Origin: Gelatoporia subvermispora B
Lineage: Eukaryota > Basidiomycota > Agaricomycetes > Polyporales > Gelatoporiaceae
Length of the DNA stretch: 64,000 bases
Reading direction: 5' to 3'
NCBI GenBank assembly: GCA_000320605.2
Contig: KB445793.1
Coordinates: 152,911-216,910 of the forward strand
Made by a program: the position numbers and the translations under genes
In this document: piece by piece, positions 23,682 through 37,843 of the stretch
Numbering within the stretch: the stretch's first letter is position 1
Layout: each line of letters begins with the position of its first letter
The notes under the pieces: model-generated
What the model was told of the DNA's origin: nothing
What the model saw: only the letters and a program-made list of their open reading frames with translations
The model's database searches: none

Positions 23682-25301
23682 ATGATGCAGACACTAGATG
23701 TGCGCGTCGACGATGTCGGCCTCAAGAAATGCGACTCGCATAACGTAGCCTCCGAGTTCACAGTTTCCGCTACCGACATCCCTTACTCGCCTACATCCGC
23801 TCTATCACCATTAGAAGCTGCGCAGACGCACGAAGACGATGCGTACCCCGAAGGCGGGCTGCGCGCGTGGCTGACGGTGTTCGGTGCATTCCTCGCGCTG
23901 TTCTGCACATTCGGACAGCTCAACTCCTTCGGCACGTTTCAGTCATGGTATGCCGACCATCAGCTGCACCATCTGCCACAGTCGACTATCTCGTGGATTG
24001 GTTCGCTCCAGCTTTGGGTCTTCTTCTTCTCGGTGAGTGGGCCCGCTCCGATCGATGATCACGAAGTTGAACAGGCTTTTGACAGGGCGGCTTTATTGGG
24101 CGGCTTTTTGACGCGTATGGTCCGCACGTCGTCATGATCCCAGGCACTGCTATCCTAGTCCTCAGTATCATGGCGACAAGCCTTTCAACGCAATACTACC
24201 AATATGTACTCGGTCAAGGCGTGCTGTTCGGACTCGGTGTTGGTATGCTGTGAGTCGCCGCGTGGCCAGTGCTCCCTCAAGCTGTGTCGATATTGACCGG
24301 TCTCACAGGTTCTACCCGCCGCTGGCTGCCATCTCGACGCATTTTTGCAAATTGAGAGCGACTGCGCTGGGTATTGCCTTTGCTGGATCTGGCGTCGGTC
24401 AGGATTCCCTCTCACGCTTCAAGTCCGTACGCTAACAGAATGCACAGGCGGCGTCGTGTATCCAATTATGCTCGACAGACTGTTCGTCCAGGTCGGGTTC
24501 GATTGGGCTGTACGCATATCCGGGTTCATCGCACTAGTGCTCTGTTCCGTCGCGTGTGCGACGGTCTCGAATAGACTTCCCCGGGTGCCGGCACCATATT
24601 TCGAGATGAAACTCATCAAGGACGCGACATTCCTCCTGCTCGTGGCCGGCAGTATCTTCATCTCCTTGGGTAAGTCTCAATTCGGATAAAGCGATAAAGC
24701 GATGTTAAAATTCTTCAAGGGCTTTTCATTCCATTTTTCTACATCGTAGAATACTCTACCAGCCACGGCGTCAATCCCACAGTAGCATTCTACGTGCTGT
24801 CGGTGATGAATGCAGGCGGGATCTTTGGTCGTCTGGCACCGCCAATGCTCTCGGACTCATTCGGCCGTTTCAACCTCATCGTCCCCTGCGCATTCCTCTC
24901 AGGACTCTCCATACTGGTCGTGTGGATCTTCGCTGACAATTTACCGACAATCCTCATCTTCGCCATCCTCTACGGGTTCTTTTCCGGCGCGTTCAACTCG
25001 CTCATCATGCCCTGCGTCGCGCAAATTTCGAGCATAAGGACGATCGGCACGCGAGTCGGCGTCCTATACTCGATCATTTCATTCCCGTGAGTGCCGGCCT
25101 GTCAAATCGCCACAAGAATGTTGCTGATAGATCGCGTGCAGATCTCTCGGAGGCGGCCCTGCAGCGGGCGCGTTGCTAAAGCTTAACCACGGGTCGTACT
25201 CGGGCATGATCATACTGAGCGGAACAACCGTGCTCGCCGGATCTATCTTCTTGCTGTGGGCACGACTGCGCCTCCAGCCACGTCTCTCTGCACGCGTCTG
25301 A
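23682..25301 (+). CDS. MFS transporter, monocarboxylate-transporter (MCH) type
   Basis: A 12-helix major facilitator of the fungal monocarboxylate/riboflavin transporter-like group in the plasma membrane. Six exons (23682-24032, 24086-24249, 24309-24397, 24448-24669, 24720-25086, 25142-25301) join in phase to 450 residues. A cytosolic N-terminus of about 60 residues leads into the family signature YPEGGLRAWLTVFGAF and FGTFQSWY. Then come ISWIGSLQLW, the conserved GGFIGRLFDAYGPH loop between helices 2 and 3, FYPPLAAISTHFCKLRATALG in the middle, and GRLAPPMLSDSFGRFN after the central loop. It ends in a short cytosolic tail. Substrate cannot be read. It converges on HIS1, with 357 bases between the stop codons. 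Confidence 0.9.
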
Positions 25302-25658
25302 ACATTCTATCATGAACACATTTTGCAAAATACTGTCCATTGTCGCATATCACACTATCCACAAATACCCCGATGTATCATTATTGCTAATATTGTATCC
25401 TGTCACATACCTATGTTCTTACGACCTACCTTGATGTCCACGAATAGTACGGACTGCCTCGCGGTGTACCGCGGGGGTCATTGAATCACGCATTACTTCA
25501 TCCCGTTTGACCTCGGGATGGTCCGTTCGCTACAGAATTTTCCTCTTGGCATGGAGCTATGTCACGACGGCGATGCCAGGGTCTGATCGGTACAAAAGTC
25601 TCGGGATGACAGATGAGCAGTCTCACATTCACCGAGCGTATTTCATGCGTACACTTTT
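25302..25658. other. Intergenic between convergent genes
   Basis: Shared 3' region of the MFS transporter and HIS1. Nothing else seen. Confidence 0.5.
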
Positions 25659-26837
25659 TTACACCCTACAATTGTCCAGATTAAATATCAGAATATCCTC
25701 CGCACCTATCTTCACAAGCTCGTCCATCACGTCCGCGGCCCGGCCCTTCTCCACCATGCTGCTGACGGCCACCCACGCCTCGTCCTCCAGGGGGCTGATG
25801 GTCGGGGCTCGTCGCCCGGGGGTGATTGTAGTCGCATCATGGAGTCGCGCGCGGGTGACATTGTATTCGCAAATGACATACTTCCCGGCCGCGACCACGC
25901 CGGCGATGCGGCTTGTGATGAGCTGTATGAGCGGTTCGAGGCGCGGGTGCTTCTGGACGGTGGATTTGATGAGGACCGCCTCGGACTGGAGGAGAGTTGC
26001 AATTGCGTGCAGACCAGCTGCGCGCATCGTGTCGCCGGACTCTGGGGTACAGTCAGCGGGTAACCCGACGGGAGCACTACGGGAGAGACGCACCAACGAG
26101 GTCGACTGTGCACTCAGGTCAGCGCGCGATCACGTCGGGTGAATGCGAGACGTACCGATCCCGTCTGCGAGGCCCAGAGCACACGCAGCCTCCACGCTAC
26201 CACCTACGTACTCGATCTTCGTCCGGCTGTCCTCTGCCAACTGTAGTCTCTCATCGATTCCCTTGAAGTACTGGCCAGATAGCACTTCGAAGCTGGTGAC
26301 TACCCGCTTGCCCGCAAGCGCCTCGACTGTCTGAAAAGGACCCGCCTCGGGAACCTGCACTTGCAGCGCGCACTTGCCGAAACCGAGCTTGAGGACTTCT
26401 GTTACGTGGACCTCCATCTTCGCTTCGAGGATGACATCTTGTCCAGTGATACCGAGATCGACGTTACCCTTGCCGACGAATGACGGGATGTCGGACGCAG
26501 GAAGGAATACACTACGTTTAGGTGAGGCAAATGAGGAAGATGGACGTGGGACAGGCGTACAGAGCAATTGGGTGGTTCTTCACAAGGCAGACGTCTAGTC
26601 TGTGGTGTCTCCGGAACTGAATGTCGGCGCCTGCTCAGCTAGTTAAACCCCCGAAGAAATACGAGGTGTTGAATGATCGACCTGCGAGTAGTTCGAGGCA
26701 TTTCTCGTGCAATCTCCCTGAGAGCGTGCACGTTAGCAAGACGGATGGTGTATTTCGAAAACCACCTTCCCACCTTTCTTTGGAATCGCAAACAGCAAGC
26801 GACCGTCAAGAGCTTCAGCATCTGTGGCGTCGGGCAT
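25659..26837 (-). CDS. HIS1: ATP phosphoribosyltransferase (histidine biosynthesis step 1)
   Basis: It condenses ATP and PRPP to phosphoribosyl-ATP, the first and feedback-controlled step of histidine synthesis. Six exons (26837-26774, 26717-26682, 26630-26561, 26511-26156, 26105-26094, 26041-25659) join in phase to 306 residues, normal for the long fungal form with its regulatory C-terminal domain. Motifs: LLFAIPKKGRLHEKCLELLAGADI, RRHHRLDVCLV, VFLPASDIPSFVGKGNVDLG, GITGQDVILE, KIEYVGGSVEAACALGLADG, and IVDLVESGDTMRAAGL, which is the PRPP loop region. The C-terminal domain starts near SPLEDEAWVAVSSMV and ends DELVKIGAEDILIFNL. Exon 5 is only 12 nt. The start MPDATDAEALDGRLLF was chosen because the next upstream ATG is out of frame. 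The gene looks intact. Confidence 0.93.
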
Positions 26838-27288
26838 GCAAAATCGGTGGCGTGCTAGAAGGCTGTAGATCGATTGACGCACTCATGTTTCAGACAGACC
26901 ACTGAGTAATACCGGGAACTCCAATAGATGATATGCTAGGAGAAACAGAGAACGGATTACCAGCGAGACGAAGCCCGAGCCAGGGAGTAGAGAGAGGTCG
27001 CACGTTCGAGCGAATCCTGAGTCACAAAACATTTGAGCAGATCTGAGATAAGATTAGATTAGCTACTACTCCGGATCAGTTTAAGCGATTAGATTACATT
27101 TGTGCTTGGCCAAATCGAGCGCCCTTAATTGATCATCAAGTATTACCTAAGCGGACTACTGACGGGTGGACGGGCGCCCGGAACTCCTTGCTTTCCTTTG
27201 CTTCATCCCACCACCACCTCCTCCCATTTCCTGAGAATCCTCTCATTCACCCATTCGTACCTCCCAAGCGAAAATTCAGGTCAATTGA
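26838..27288. other. Divergent promoter region between HIS1 and the kinase gene
   Basis: About 450 bases between two starts on opposite strands. I see no clear regulatory site, only pyrimidine-rich tracts (27200-27250) before the kinase start. Confidence 0.45.
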
Positions 27289-29751
27289 ATGCACAAAGAG
27301 GGTTTTGAACCAATTTGCACCGGAACCTCGAACACTGCCTCGCGCGATGGACCTACGAAGTCGAGACCCAAGCTGAACACGCTACACCTTGGCGACGGTG
27401 AAGACGGGCGCAAAGAGAGCAGTCAAGTCCACACAACTCACTTCAGGGACCCATCAACGATACCGGAAGGGTCCGCATGGGAAGATGGACGATTCTTACA
27501 TGCAACTGGCGGCCCCGAACACGATCAAAAAGTCTCAGAAGAGCTCGCCGGAATACCCTGCCATGTCAAGGCCACCTCTGCCCCCGAGCCCGAGAATATC
27601 TCGCTGTTCACCTCGCCCATGCAGTCCATGTTTTCCCCAACACCATTCTCTGACCCTGAGACAGAAGTCTCAATTTCGCCCGCGGCTATGTTCCTGTCCT
27701 ATTTCAGCCCCATGACTGACTCAGCGCCTTCTCCAGACGCCGAGGGACAGGAAGTCGCTGGGTACACGCTTGGGCCAATTATTGGCTTTGGCGGATTTTC
27801 CACCATCCGTCGCGCGTCCTCGACACAGGGCGGTACAGTCGCCGTAAAGATTGTCCGCCATTCCGAAGTCTCGAAACAGGCTGATGCGACTCAGGTCCGC
27901 AAGCGACTCGACAATGAGGCTTCCGTCTGGTCTAGTCTCAGCCACGAGCATGTTCTGCCCCTGTTTGCCGTCCACAACACGCCATATGCCGACTTCTACG
28001 TGACCATGTACTGCCCGGCCGGCAGCCTGTTCGACATCCTCAAGCGCGACGGTAGCCCGGCGTTGCCGCAGGAGGATGTTGGCATGATGTTCAGGCAGGT
28101 GGTGCGGGGGGTACGGTATCTGCACGAGGTGGTGGGGCTGGTGCATGGGGACCTGAAGCTTGAGAACGTGCTAGTAGACGAAATGGGCGTTTGTAGAATT
28201 GCCGACTTCGGAATGACACGCAAAATAGGCGAGATCGACGAGGACGACGCAGAGAGCGAGGGTGAGGACGAAGGCGACCGTGGTGTCATCCATGCGCCCA
28301 AGTTGCACACATCGCATATCGCGAACTTGAGAAGATCGCATAGCCGACAATTACCGGCACACCTTTCCCTCATCCGACGTCACAACGGCGTTCGACATCG
28401 TAATTCAAGCCCATACCCAGCTTCCGCGTTATCGCCAACTATACCTTCTCGCTTCCAGCCCGGTTCCCTGCCCTACGCTGCACCTGAGCTCCTATTGCCT
28501 CCCAGTCCGTCCGCGCCACAAACAGCTAACCCGGCGCAGGATGTATGGGCGCTCGGTGTTATGTTGTACACTCTACTCGTTGGGCGATTACCCTTCATCG
28601 ATTCATATGATCCGAGACTGCAAATGAAAATTCTTCACGGTACGTTGAACAAGTCGCAGGAAATCTGTAAGTCCCCAGATCATGTTGACGTATGTTTCAT
28701 CAAATCTACAGGTGTGTACGATGTGCCTAAAGGTATCGGTAAGGGCGCCGAGCAGGTCCTGCAAGGCTGCTTGGAGCGTTCTGTACCCGACCGATGGACC
28801 ATTGCCATGGTAGATGAGGTTGCTTGGGGCGTCGGCTGGGGGTCCGCAGGTGACACTGTCACCCCGCCCACCGAGCTGCGACCCTCCCGTCTACCTTCGC
28901 GCTCACAGTCAAAGACGAGATCTCGGTCACCGAGATCCAGGAATGACTTCGACAAACCGGACTCAATTGAGAGATCTAGTCGCCACTCGTCCTCGCATGC
29001 AAAGCGCTCGAGCCGGTCGCCATCGGCATTGCGCAGCCCGCGTAGGAGCGTCTCCAACCATCGCGCCCTTGCTCATCCTTACGACCCTCATTTACATCCT
29101 CATTCACCTCCCCACCATTTACTCCGCACTGAGCCCTCATTCTCGTCTTTGACGAACGCCATCATGCGCACCTCTTCCATGTCTTCCTCCACCACAGCGT
29201 CCTCATCTCGATCAGCATTAGTCGACGAGGCCATCCTGATGACACCCAGCCACTCACAAGGCTCGGAATACGAACGTGCCCGCGGCCGTGCACGTAATTC
29301 AAAGCCGGAAGCACTCAACAGCGCTGTATTCTCCCCCTCGCGCTCTCGCTCGGTCAGCCCGGTGGACGCGCTTGCGTCTCCTCTTGTAGGAGCAGATGTG
29401 AAACATCAATACGAGTCACACACCCACGGTCGACGGAGATCATCAAACTCACCGCCGGAAGCTCTCTGGGCAGCGAGTCCCGGCTGTGGGGATTCCCGCA
29501 ACTGGCGCTGGGAAGCAGCTGCCTCGGTTGCTTCGAGAGGCGGCAGGCCCGAGAGTATGCCCCCTGCCCCTTCGTCATCTGGCCCGTGGGCGCGCCCTCG
29601 CCTGGACAACGCTGAAATCAACGTTGGTATTTCCGCGTTTACCGCAGCGGCCGGTGCGACGCCCAGGCCCCCTACGCTAGGAACTCCGTGCGGACTTCGC
29701 AGCCGAAGTGTCGACATTGCGTATGCGACCGTACGAGGTGCCTCTTTGTAG
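27289..29751 (+). CDS. Ser/Thr protein kinase with long disordered C-terminal tail
   Basis: Exons 27289-28639 and 28712-29751 give 796 residues. The 72-nt intron is in frame, so unspliced reading stays open and could mislead, but splicing restores the conserved KILHG-VYDVPKGIGKGAEQVL region. The first 155 residues are low-complexity. The kinase domain follows: a Gly-rich loop IIGFGGFSTIRRAS near residue 165, VAVKIV with the ATP-binding Lys near 187, catalytic loop LVHGDLKLENVLV near 285, and IADFGMTRK (DFG). A Ser/acidic insert comes next, then YAAPELLLP (APE) and DVWALGVMLYTLLVGRLPF. The catalytic loop has HGD rather than HRD, making it a non-RD kinase, while catalytic Asp, Lys and Asn are kept. 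The last 270 residues are Ser/Arg/Pro-rich with many phosphorylatable sites. Substrates are unknown. Confidence 0.9.
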   Translation: MHKEGFEPICTGTSNTASRDGPTKSRPKLNTLHLGDGEDGRKESSQVHTTHFRDPSTIPEGSAWEDGRFLHATGGPEHDQKVSEELAGIPCHVKATSAPEPENISLFTSPMQSMFSPTPFSDPETEVSISPAAMFLSYFSPMTDSAPSPDAEGQEVAGYTLGPIIGFGGFSTIRRASSTQGGTVAVKIVRHSEVSKQADATQVRKRLDNEASVWSSLSHEHVLPLFAVHNTPYADFYVTMYCPAGSLFDILKRDGSPALPQEDVGMMFRQVVRGVRYLHEVVGLVHGDLKLENVLVDEMGVCRIADFGMTRKIGEIDEDDAESEGEDEGDRGVIHAPKLHTSHIANLRRSHSRQLPAHLSLIRRHNGVRHRNSSPYPASALSPTIPSRFQPGSLPYAAPELLLPPSPSAPQTANPAQDVWALGVMLYTLLVGRLPFIDSYDPRLQMKILHGTLNKSQEICKSPDHVDVCFIKSTGVYDVPKGIGKGAEQVLQGCLERSVPDRWTIAMVDEVAWGVGWGSAGDTVTPPTELRPSRLPSRSQSKTRSRSPRSRNDFDKPDSIERSSRHSSSHAKRSSRSPSALRSPRRSVSNHRALAHPYDPHLHPHSPPHHLLRTEPSFSSLTNAIMRTSSMSSSTTASSSRSALVDEAILMTPSHSQGSEYERARGRARNSKPEALNSAVFSPSRSRSVSPVDALASPLVGADVKHQYESHTHGRRRSSNSPPEALWAASPGCGDSRNWRWEAAASVASRGGRPESMPPAPSSSGPWARPRLDNAEINVGISAFTAAAGATPRPPTLGTPCGLRSRSVDIAYATVRGASL

Positions 29752-30846
29752 CACGTCACCCTTGTGTGATCTAACTCACCAGAAACTCGGCTACACGCAA
29801 CTGCGTTGCAGGATACCCCTTTGTAGCAGCAAGCCGAGCCGCGCCCCGTCATTCATGCCTTGATGCCTTACGACACGGACAGCTCAATTGGGCTGACATT
29901 CTCCGGTGCATATGCGCACGCCTTGTCTTGTGCTGTCTGGTTACGTTACCTTACTCCCTCGAGGTTCGGTCTGTGTTCTTCCTTTGTATGCATGTCGCCG
30001 CTTTATAGTTTCCTGACATCCGCTCACCGCTTACCGTACATGTACTGTACGTTGTATATTCATACCTCACACTTAGTACTGGCGTCGAGTTAGTATCGTT
30101 ACTACTCCCATCTCCTGTCTCAGCTTCACTTGTGCAACAGTATTTATGATCTACCACAATCAATCATTTTCACCTTTGACATTCGAAAACAGTGTCCTGT
30201 GTGAAAACCTACTAATGCTACAGAGTAATAGGTAGGTCCGTACCGAATCCTATGATCCGACCGAGCAAGGCCCCACACTCTTGAGGTTTTCTGAAGCTTT
30301 CACGCGCATGCACGCGGTCGCAGCGGCGGAATGTCATGGAATGCCGTTACGGTACGACACACACGGTCTCTACGACAAATTCAAAGGACTCGGACTCTAG
30401 GATATACCGAATCTAGTTCCGCCTTACCTGTGGTCGAATGTCAAACGCGAACTAAGACGCCGGGCCATTGAGATACGTTGTTGCCAAGGCGTGTACAGGC
30501 ACGCCATGTCCGATTCTCCTCTGCGGCACGGGACTGCATGCTTTGACATAGTAAGTGGCATAAAGCAAGCGTTGATATTTTGAGCGATATTGTACAGGCT
30601 GTAATCCGCGGATTGTATAGTTGATGGTTGAACATCTCTGCGAAGTCCTGCCGGTCAAGCAGTAAAAACATTGTCTCGATTAGGTAGAGAATATCGGAGT
30701 GCGTGTGCTACGTAGAGATGGGAGAGTGAGCTACGGATACAGTGAAATTTGCCGAATGCTTCCTTAGGGTACTATATCATTGTCAGCTGTCAATACTTGA
30801 TACTCATGAGAATGTGTGGTGAGGACCCACCACATTGGTATCATTA
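29752..30846. other. Intergenic, no gene recognised
   Basis: About 1.1 kb holding the kinase 3' region and the 3' region of the F-box-like gene. Small open frames are shadows without motifs. Confidence 0.4.
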
Positions 30847-32015
30847 CTATACATCTCGCCACAGATTGTCGGAGACCTCCTCGTCGTCTGGAACGCATAA
30901 ATTATCCAACACGCTGACAGATAGCCTCTCGAAGTCGTAGACGAATATCACACGTGACACGGTGGGGCAATATAGACGCAGCTCACATGCCAGAGCTCGC
31001 AATGCTGCGGGGTGTGTGGGAGGCGGATCCCACTCGGAGACGTCCACCTCGACGCAGCGTAGCTTGGAGAAGCGTATGAGGAGGCCGTAGAATTCTAGAC
31101 GCTGGATAATGGGCGTGACCGCAGAAAGACGGGTGGGTATGAGGACGCGATTATCGCTCAAGTAAATAGGGTGCGAACCTGTCGACCACCAATGGGGAGT
31201 ACCAACGTGCCTAGGTAACGTAAATCGTAGACGTGTACACTGTTTACGAGGGAAGTCAGAAGCTCCGAGGAAAACTCCGCGGTATAGGAAGAATCGGCTA
31301 TATCCAGTGCGCGTAGTGCCTTCCGGGAAAGCCGAATACTCGAGAGCAGTGCCCTCAGCTCCGAGCGCTTACCATCGATGCTAGTCCGAGAGAAACATGT
31401 TTTCAGACGTGTGATGGGCCTGCCAGGGACTAGAGCGGTAGCAGCTTCAGTGAAAGTGCACTCTAGGACGGATAGCCTCGGGAGGATATGGTCGTGGTCA
31501 CCGGCAAGTGATGGTGCACTGTCCTTGTAGTCTACGAGGTAGAGATCCGTGAGGCGCGATTGCGTAGACAGGAAGGAGATCAGGTGGTCATCCCATGCGA
31601 GGTCACAGTGGAAATTTCGAAGCTGGAAGCTACAGCTATCGAGAATCCATGCTGTGGCCATCTCAATACCATGGTGGGCATAGATGTTGAGAAAGCGGAG
31701 TCGTGTCGTGTTTTGGAGGGCATGTGTTATGGTGGACCAGAATACATCATTCGGTGGCGTACTGTCCTCACCACTGCTTTCTCCGTCTTGGGCGAAGATG
31801 GATAGTGCAACGACGAGCACCGCAAGGCGGGTCATTCGAGCGAGGACATCGCATACTGAGACGGCCTGCCTCTGGCCTCGCAAGTCCAGTGTGTTGTAAA
31901 GCGCCCGCTCTGCCGCCCGTTGAAATGCTCTAGACACTGTGCAGAGTGCGGCCAGATCAGTCTTCGAGCCCACATACTTGACGATGAGGTTGTAGGCCTC
32001 TTGCGGAAGTTCCAT
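30847..32015 (-). CDS. F-box-like protein of the basidiomycete expansion
   Basis: Exons 32015-31241 and 31178-30847 (intron 62 nt) give 368 residues. The N-terminus (LPQEAYNLIVKYVGSKTDL, then AALCTVSRAFQRAAERALY) fits an F-box-like motif, which would recruit a target to an SCF ubiquitin ligase. The remaining residues alternate Leu-rich segments (RLRFLNIYAHHG, LTDLYLVDY, LSVLECTF, ALRALDIAD, KLRCVEVDVSEWDPPPTHPA), as in degenerate LRR domains of this family. The second exon was joined because continuing the first fr ame hits a stop only seven codons on, whereas splicing continues with SSHPIYLSDNRVL in phase. Such proteins are numerous in Agaricomycetes and usually of unknown target. Confidence 0.7.
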
Positions 32016-34036
32016 CTAATCGTAACACACCCTGCTGGCACGGAAATTTGTCAGAAGCCCTTGCTTATCGCGGCGATAGCTCATCATACCTTATGTGCCT
32101 AAGGCACCGGTGTGACCTTCAAGCCGGTTCAAGATTGCCGAGAGTCGCTAGCACCATCGCATGAGAACGCAGAATGTCGACAAAAGAGGATGCTGTTGTA
32201 CCAGTGCCGGGGATGATTTCTGTTGAGCCAGGTTGGTACGAGAAGGTCGTATATGCGGGAACCGGACCTTGCCCGATATTCTAAGTATCCGGCGAGATAT
32301 CAGACGTGATCCTGATTCAAGTTAGTATGAAATAATTCGGAGGGTGGCTATAGAGAGGGATCTTACCGCCAATGGGCAATGTGGCGGAGGGAAGAAAAAT
32401 GCGCTGAGAGGGCGTGCCTCGACCTCGACCTTTACAAATCATGATGAAGATGGAATTTAACAGGATACATCGAATGAAATCATACCTCGCTCCCGCGACG
32501 AACTCTAAAGCACCAAACTCTAATTGCTACGAGATTCGGGAAAATATTCGGATCGTGTTCGAAGAGCGATCCAAGGAATCTGCGAGCTCCATTGCTGATC
32601 ACAGCCACTTATTTATTCGTGACAAGAGAAGGGGGCATCTCGGACATCATCCAGGAATATCACCGGCGAGTCGTAGGCTGGCGACGAGCTGCGGCTTCGA
32701 GGGCACAGTGCGAGCCCCTGCGGGGCCCGTAACCGTCTGCCTGCCCCAGTAGATCTACCTTTCCCTTCGGCGGATGAGTGGTGTTCGGGGCTTATAAAAG
32801 AGTCTATTTCCGACCGAAGCGATGCCCTGAGTTAGTTCGACGTGGAAACTTGAGGGCCATGTGCTCACCATGTGCTCCTCGCGTGCCACCAGACATTACT
32901 CTTGGACATTCCTCGGGCGACAGAGCGGGCCCGATATCGCCAGGGGGAATTTGCGTCTCGCAAGACGACTACTGGTCGCGCATGGCAACGGGGACCATAG
33001 GAGCGCACTACCGTATTTGTCGGGACAGATGCCGAACTAACCTTGCAGGGCCACATGTTGTTGAGGCGTTCCCAAGGTACGTCGAAGGACCGATACACAA
33101 ACCCTGCGTCACAATCATGCACTCGCATTGGCTGAGAGTTGGTCCTGAGAGCCCTCGGAGCCGCTTCTTAAAAGCACCGAGAGTCGGCTGCAACGCCCCG
33201 TGGGGCTTGCCCGGGGTCTTCCATAATGAAGTGTGCGAGTGAAAAGACGCGCGGTATGAGGCTCTCTTCCATCTTGCGTCTTCGGGCGCGTACTTTTTGT
33301 TTGGTCATGTGCTAAATTTACAAATTGCGGCGCCCGCACCTCCAGGAAGGTGATGACAATGTCAAGAATGATGGTCACGTTTGCGCTGGTGTTGCATGTA
33401 AAACAGGCCGAACGTAATGAGTGCACTACTTCGTGAGAGTATCAGTTCTTACTTGACTAGACAGTGGTTCATGAGTTCACAAGCAAAACGTCCGGTACCG
33501 GAAACGGACATCTACGCCCAAACACATTTGATCTTCCGTTCCAAATGACTGACACGAGACATCTTCGCCCAAAGCGTGAGAACATCACCATCCGGTCTAA
33601 ACCGGCATCCAATCGTGGCTCATCTTGAGATGACAAAGGATCGTAGCGAATATGTTGGACATTAACGAACTCACATGCGTAAAGTCGCCGGGGTATATAC
33701 TCCATCTCTCTGCCTTATTTTCGGACCCGCCGGATCGGTGTACCTTGGCACAGAGACCAGACACAACGCTGATTGGTGAGCTCAAGCAGCCAATTGAGGG
33801 AAGGGGAAGGAGCCTTCATATGATCCCGTCTGCTGGCCTGAGAGATTCGATGATAGTGTGACGCCAAAATCTGAGACCAGAAATTGTCAAGTGCATCATT
33901 ATGAGACTAGATATGCTTCGAACGTTGTGTACAAGGGTGCCCTAAGACCGTAGAATACATGACACATGGGTGTGCGTCGTCCTGAATATCAGCCGGTAGA
34001 AGTCATCTGAAAACGCAAAGGGACAAGCGAAGAGGC
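32016..34036. other. Gene-poor stretch of about 2 kb
   Basis: No gene recognised. A plus frame at 32778-33242 is open for 154 codons but begins with a non-ATG codon and shows no motif. Confidence 0.35.
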
Positions 34037-34750
34037 TTATTCCAGCTTCTCGAGTTCTTCAAGCCTGGATAATACCACCTCTTTACTTGTCTCCTCAATC
34101 TCGCCCGCAAGGAACACTTCATCAAGGATGGCATATACCTACGGTTACAATTTAGACGCTCAATCCATTCAAATGTCGAATACAAGGAGTATCTCGCACC
34201 TTGTAGAAGTTGAAAACTAGATCCAACTCGCAAACGTTGTCAAAGAATGAGTCTATTGCATGAGATTGAGCTCAAAGGGAGCACAGGATAGAAGATATAC
34301 ACACCCAGTACTTCCACAAAGAGGTGGATTGCTTCCAGATACGCCAGCTCATTGTCGTTGGCATCGACACAAATACAAAAGAATAGACCGGCATATCTGC
34401 GGTATACAATCTTGTGGTTGCGGAACTAGCGTAGAAGCAGAGTCGTTTCGTAACTTCTCAACCGCCAGAGCTCAACCACGTACCTCAACAAAGTTAGACT
34501 GATACTTCTGGTCTCTCGGGGCTACGAGACGATGTACCTCCCCTCGCAGTCGGACCTAGCCAATCATATTAGATGCTTCCGTCGGCCTCATTACAAACAT
34601 CCTGACCTTCTCGTCGTCGTCATACGGAACGTACCACTTCGAGAGTCTGGTCTTCCCCTGACGATTCTGGTTGTTATTGGTATTTAGAATGAGAAAGGAC
34701 TACAGTGGGAACCATCAACTGTTCACCTGCACAAGAATGAAACGTATCAT
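34037..34750 (-). CDS. APS2: AP-2 clathrin adaptor complex, sigma subunit
   Basis: The small subunit of the AP-2 adaptor, which links clathrin to cargo at the plasma membrane during endocytosis. The gene is split into six small exons (34750-34727, 34666-34607, 34555-34484, 34425-34305, 34252-34200, 34138-34037), so no single open frame reveals it. Joined, it encodes 143 residues, the expected length. Every exon is diagnostic: [68 protein letters not shown] with [34 protein letters not shown]; and [20 protein letters not shown] ending LEELEKLE. The DDDEK stretch and VAPRDQK separate AP-2 sigma from AP-1 and AP-3. The gene looks intact. Confidence 0.95.
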
Positions 34751-35331
34751 AGTGACGGAAATGCGGTGTGGCGTTCACTGCAAGCAGGTGCTTGCATGCT
34801 ATCAAACTTAAAGCGAATTCAGGCCTCGTAATGAGGGAAAGGCTATTGAGCGTCTAGTGAACATAAACACCCGCAACGCCGGCGTTTGCCGGTTGCATAG
34901 CAGATACTTATAAGCCGCTTATCCTCCGAAATTCAGAGCCAAATTCAGCCAATTCCATCTCAGGCCGGTCCCTCACCTCACTACGCTCGCACTGGAATGT
35001 TGTGTTTGACTATGACCAAATTTTATGTACTCAGCATATCTCTCATGGTTCTTGTCAAGCGAACAGCATCCAGAAGAACAACCTATTGGCTTATGGTCAT
35101 TCTCCAGAAGGTTCACTCCTAATGGCGTCCGTACTTGTATACTGGTGAGGTCGCGACTGTGACCTCCACAGTGATTTCTACGTATCCAGTGGCTAGAAAC
35201 CTACCGGTAAAGATTCGAGGATCTACGACTTCCGTTGACAGCGGCGTGGAGGGTGTGCACGATATATCGATCGGCACGCAGGTGAGAATGGACGACACCA
35301 AAAATTGATGTGTCACTGCGCTACATCGAAA
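34751..35331. other. Intergenic, no gene seen
   Basis: Upstream region of the AP-2 sigma gene and downstream region of the first carboxylesterase gene. Nothing recognised. Confidence 0.45.
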
Positions 35332-37790
<2,459 letters not shown>

Positions 37791-37835
37791 GCTGGTCGCT
37801 GCCGCTCAGTCTCTTATGCATGGCAATCAAGCACC

Positions 37836-37843
37836 CTATATAG
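37836..37843 (-). promoter_or_regulatory. TATA box of carboxylesterase A
   Basis: On the minus strand it reads CTATATAGGG, 46-53 bases upstream of the ATG at 37790, a normal spacing for fungal TATA elements. Confidence 0.55.

Noticed and set aside
28640..28711. Reading the kinase gene as one uninterrupted 820-codon frame
   Set aside because: The 72-nt segment has a GTACGT donor and CTACAG acceptor and interrupts a conserved region; removing it restores LHG-VYDVPKGIG.
32778..33242. 154-codon plus frame
   Set aside because: Non-ATG start and no recognisable domain.
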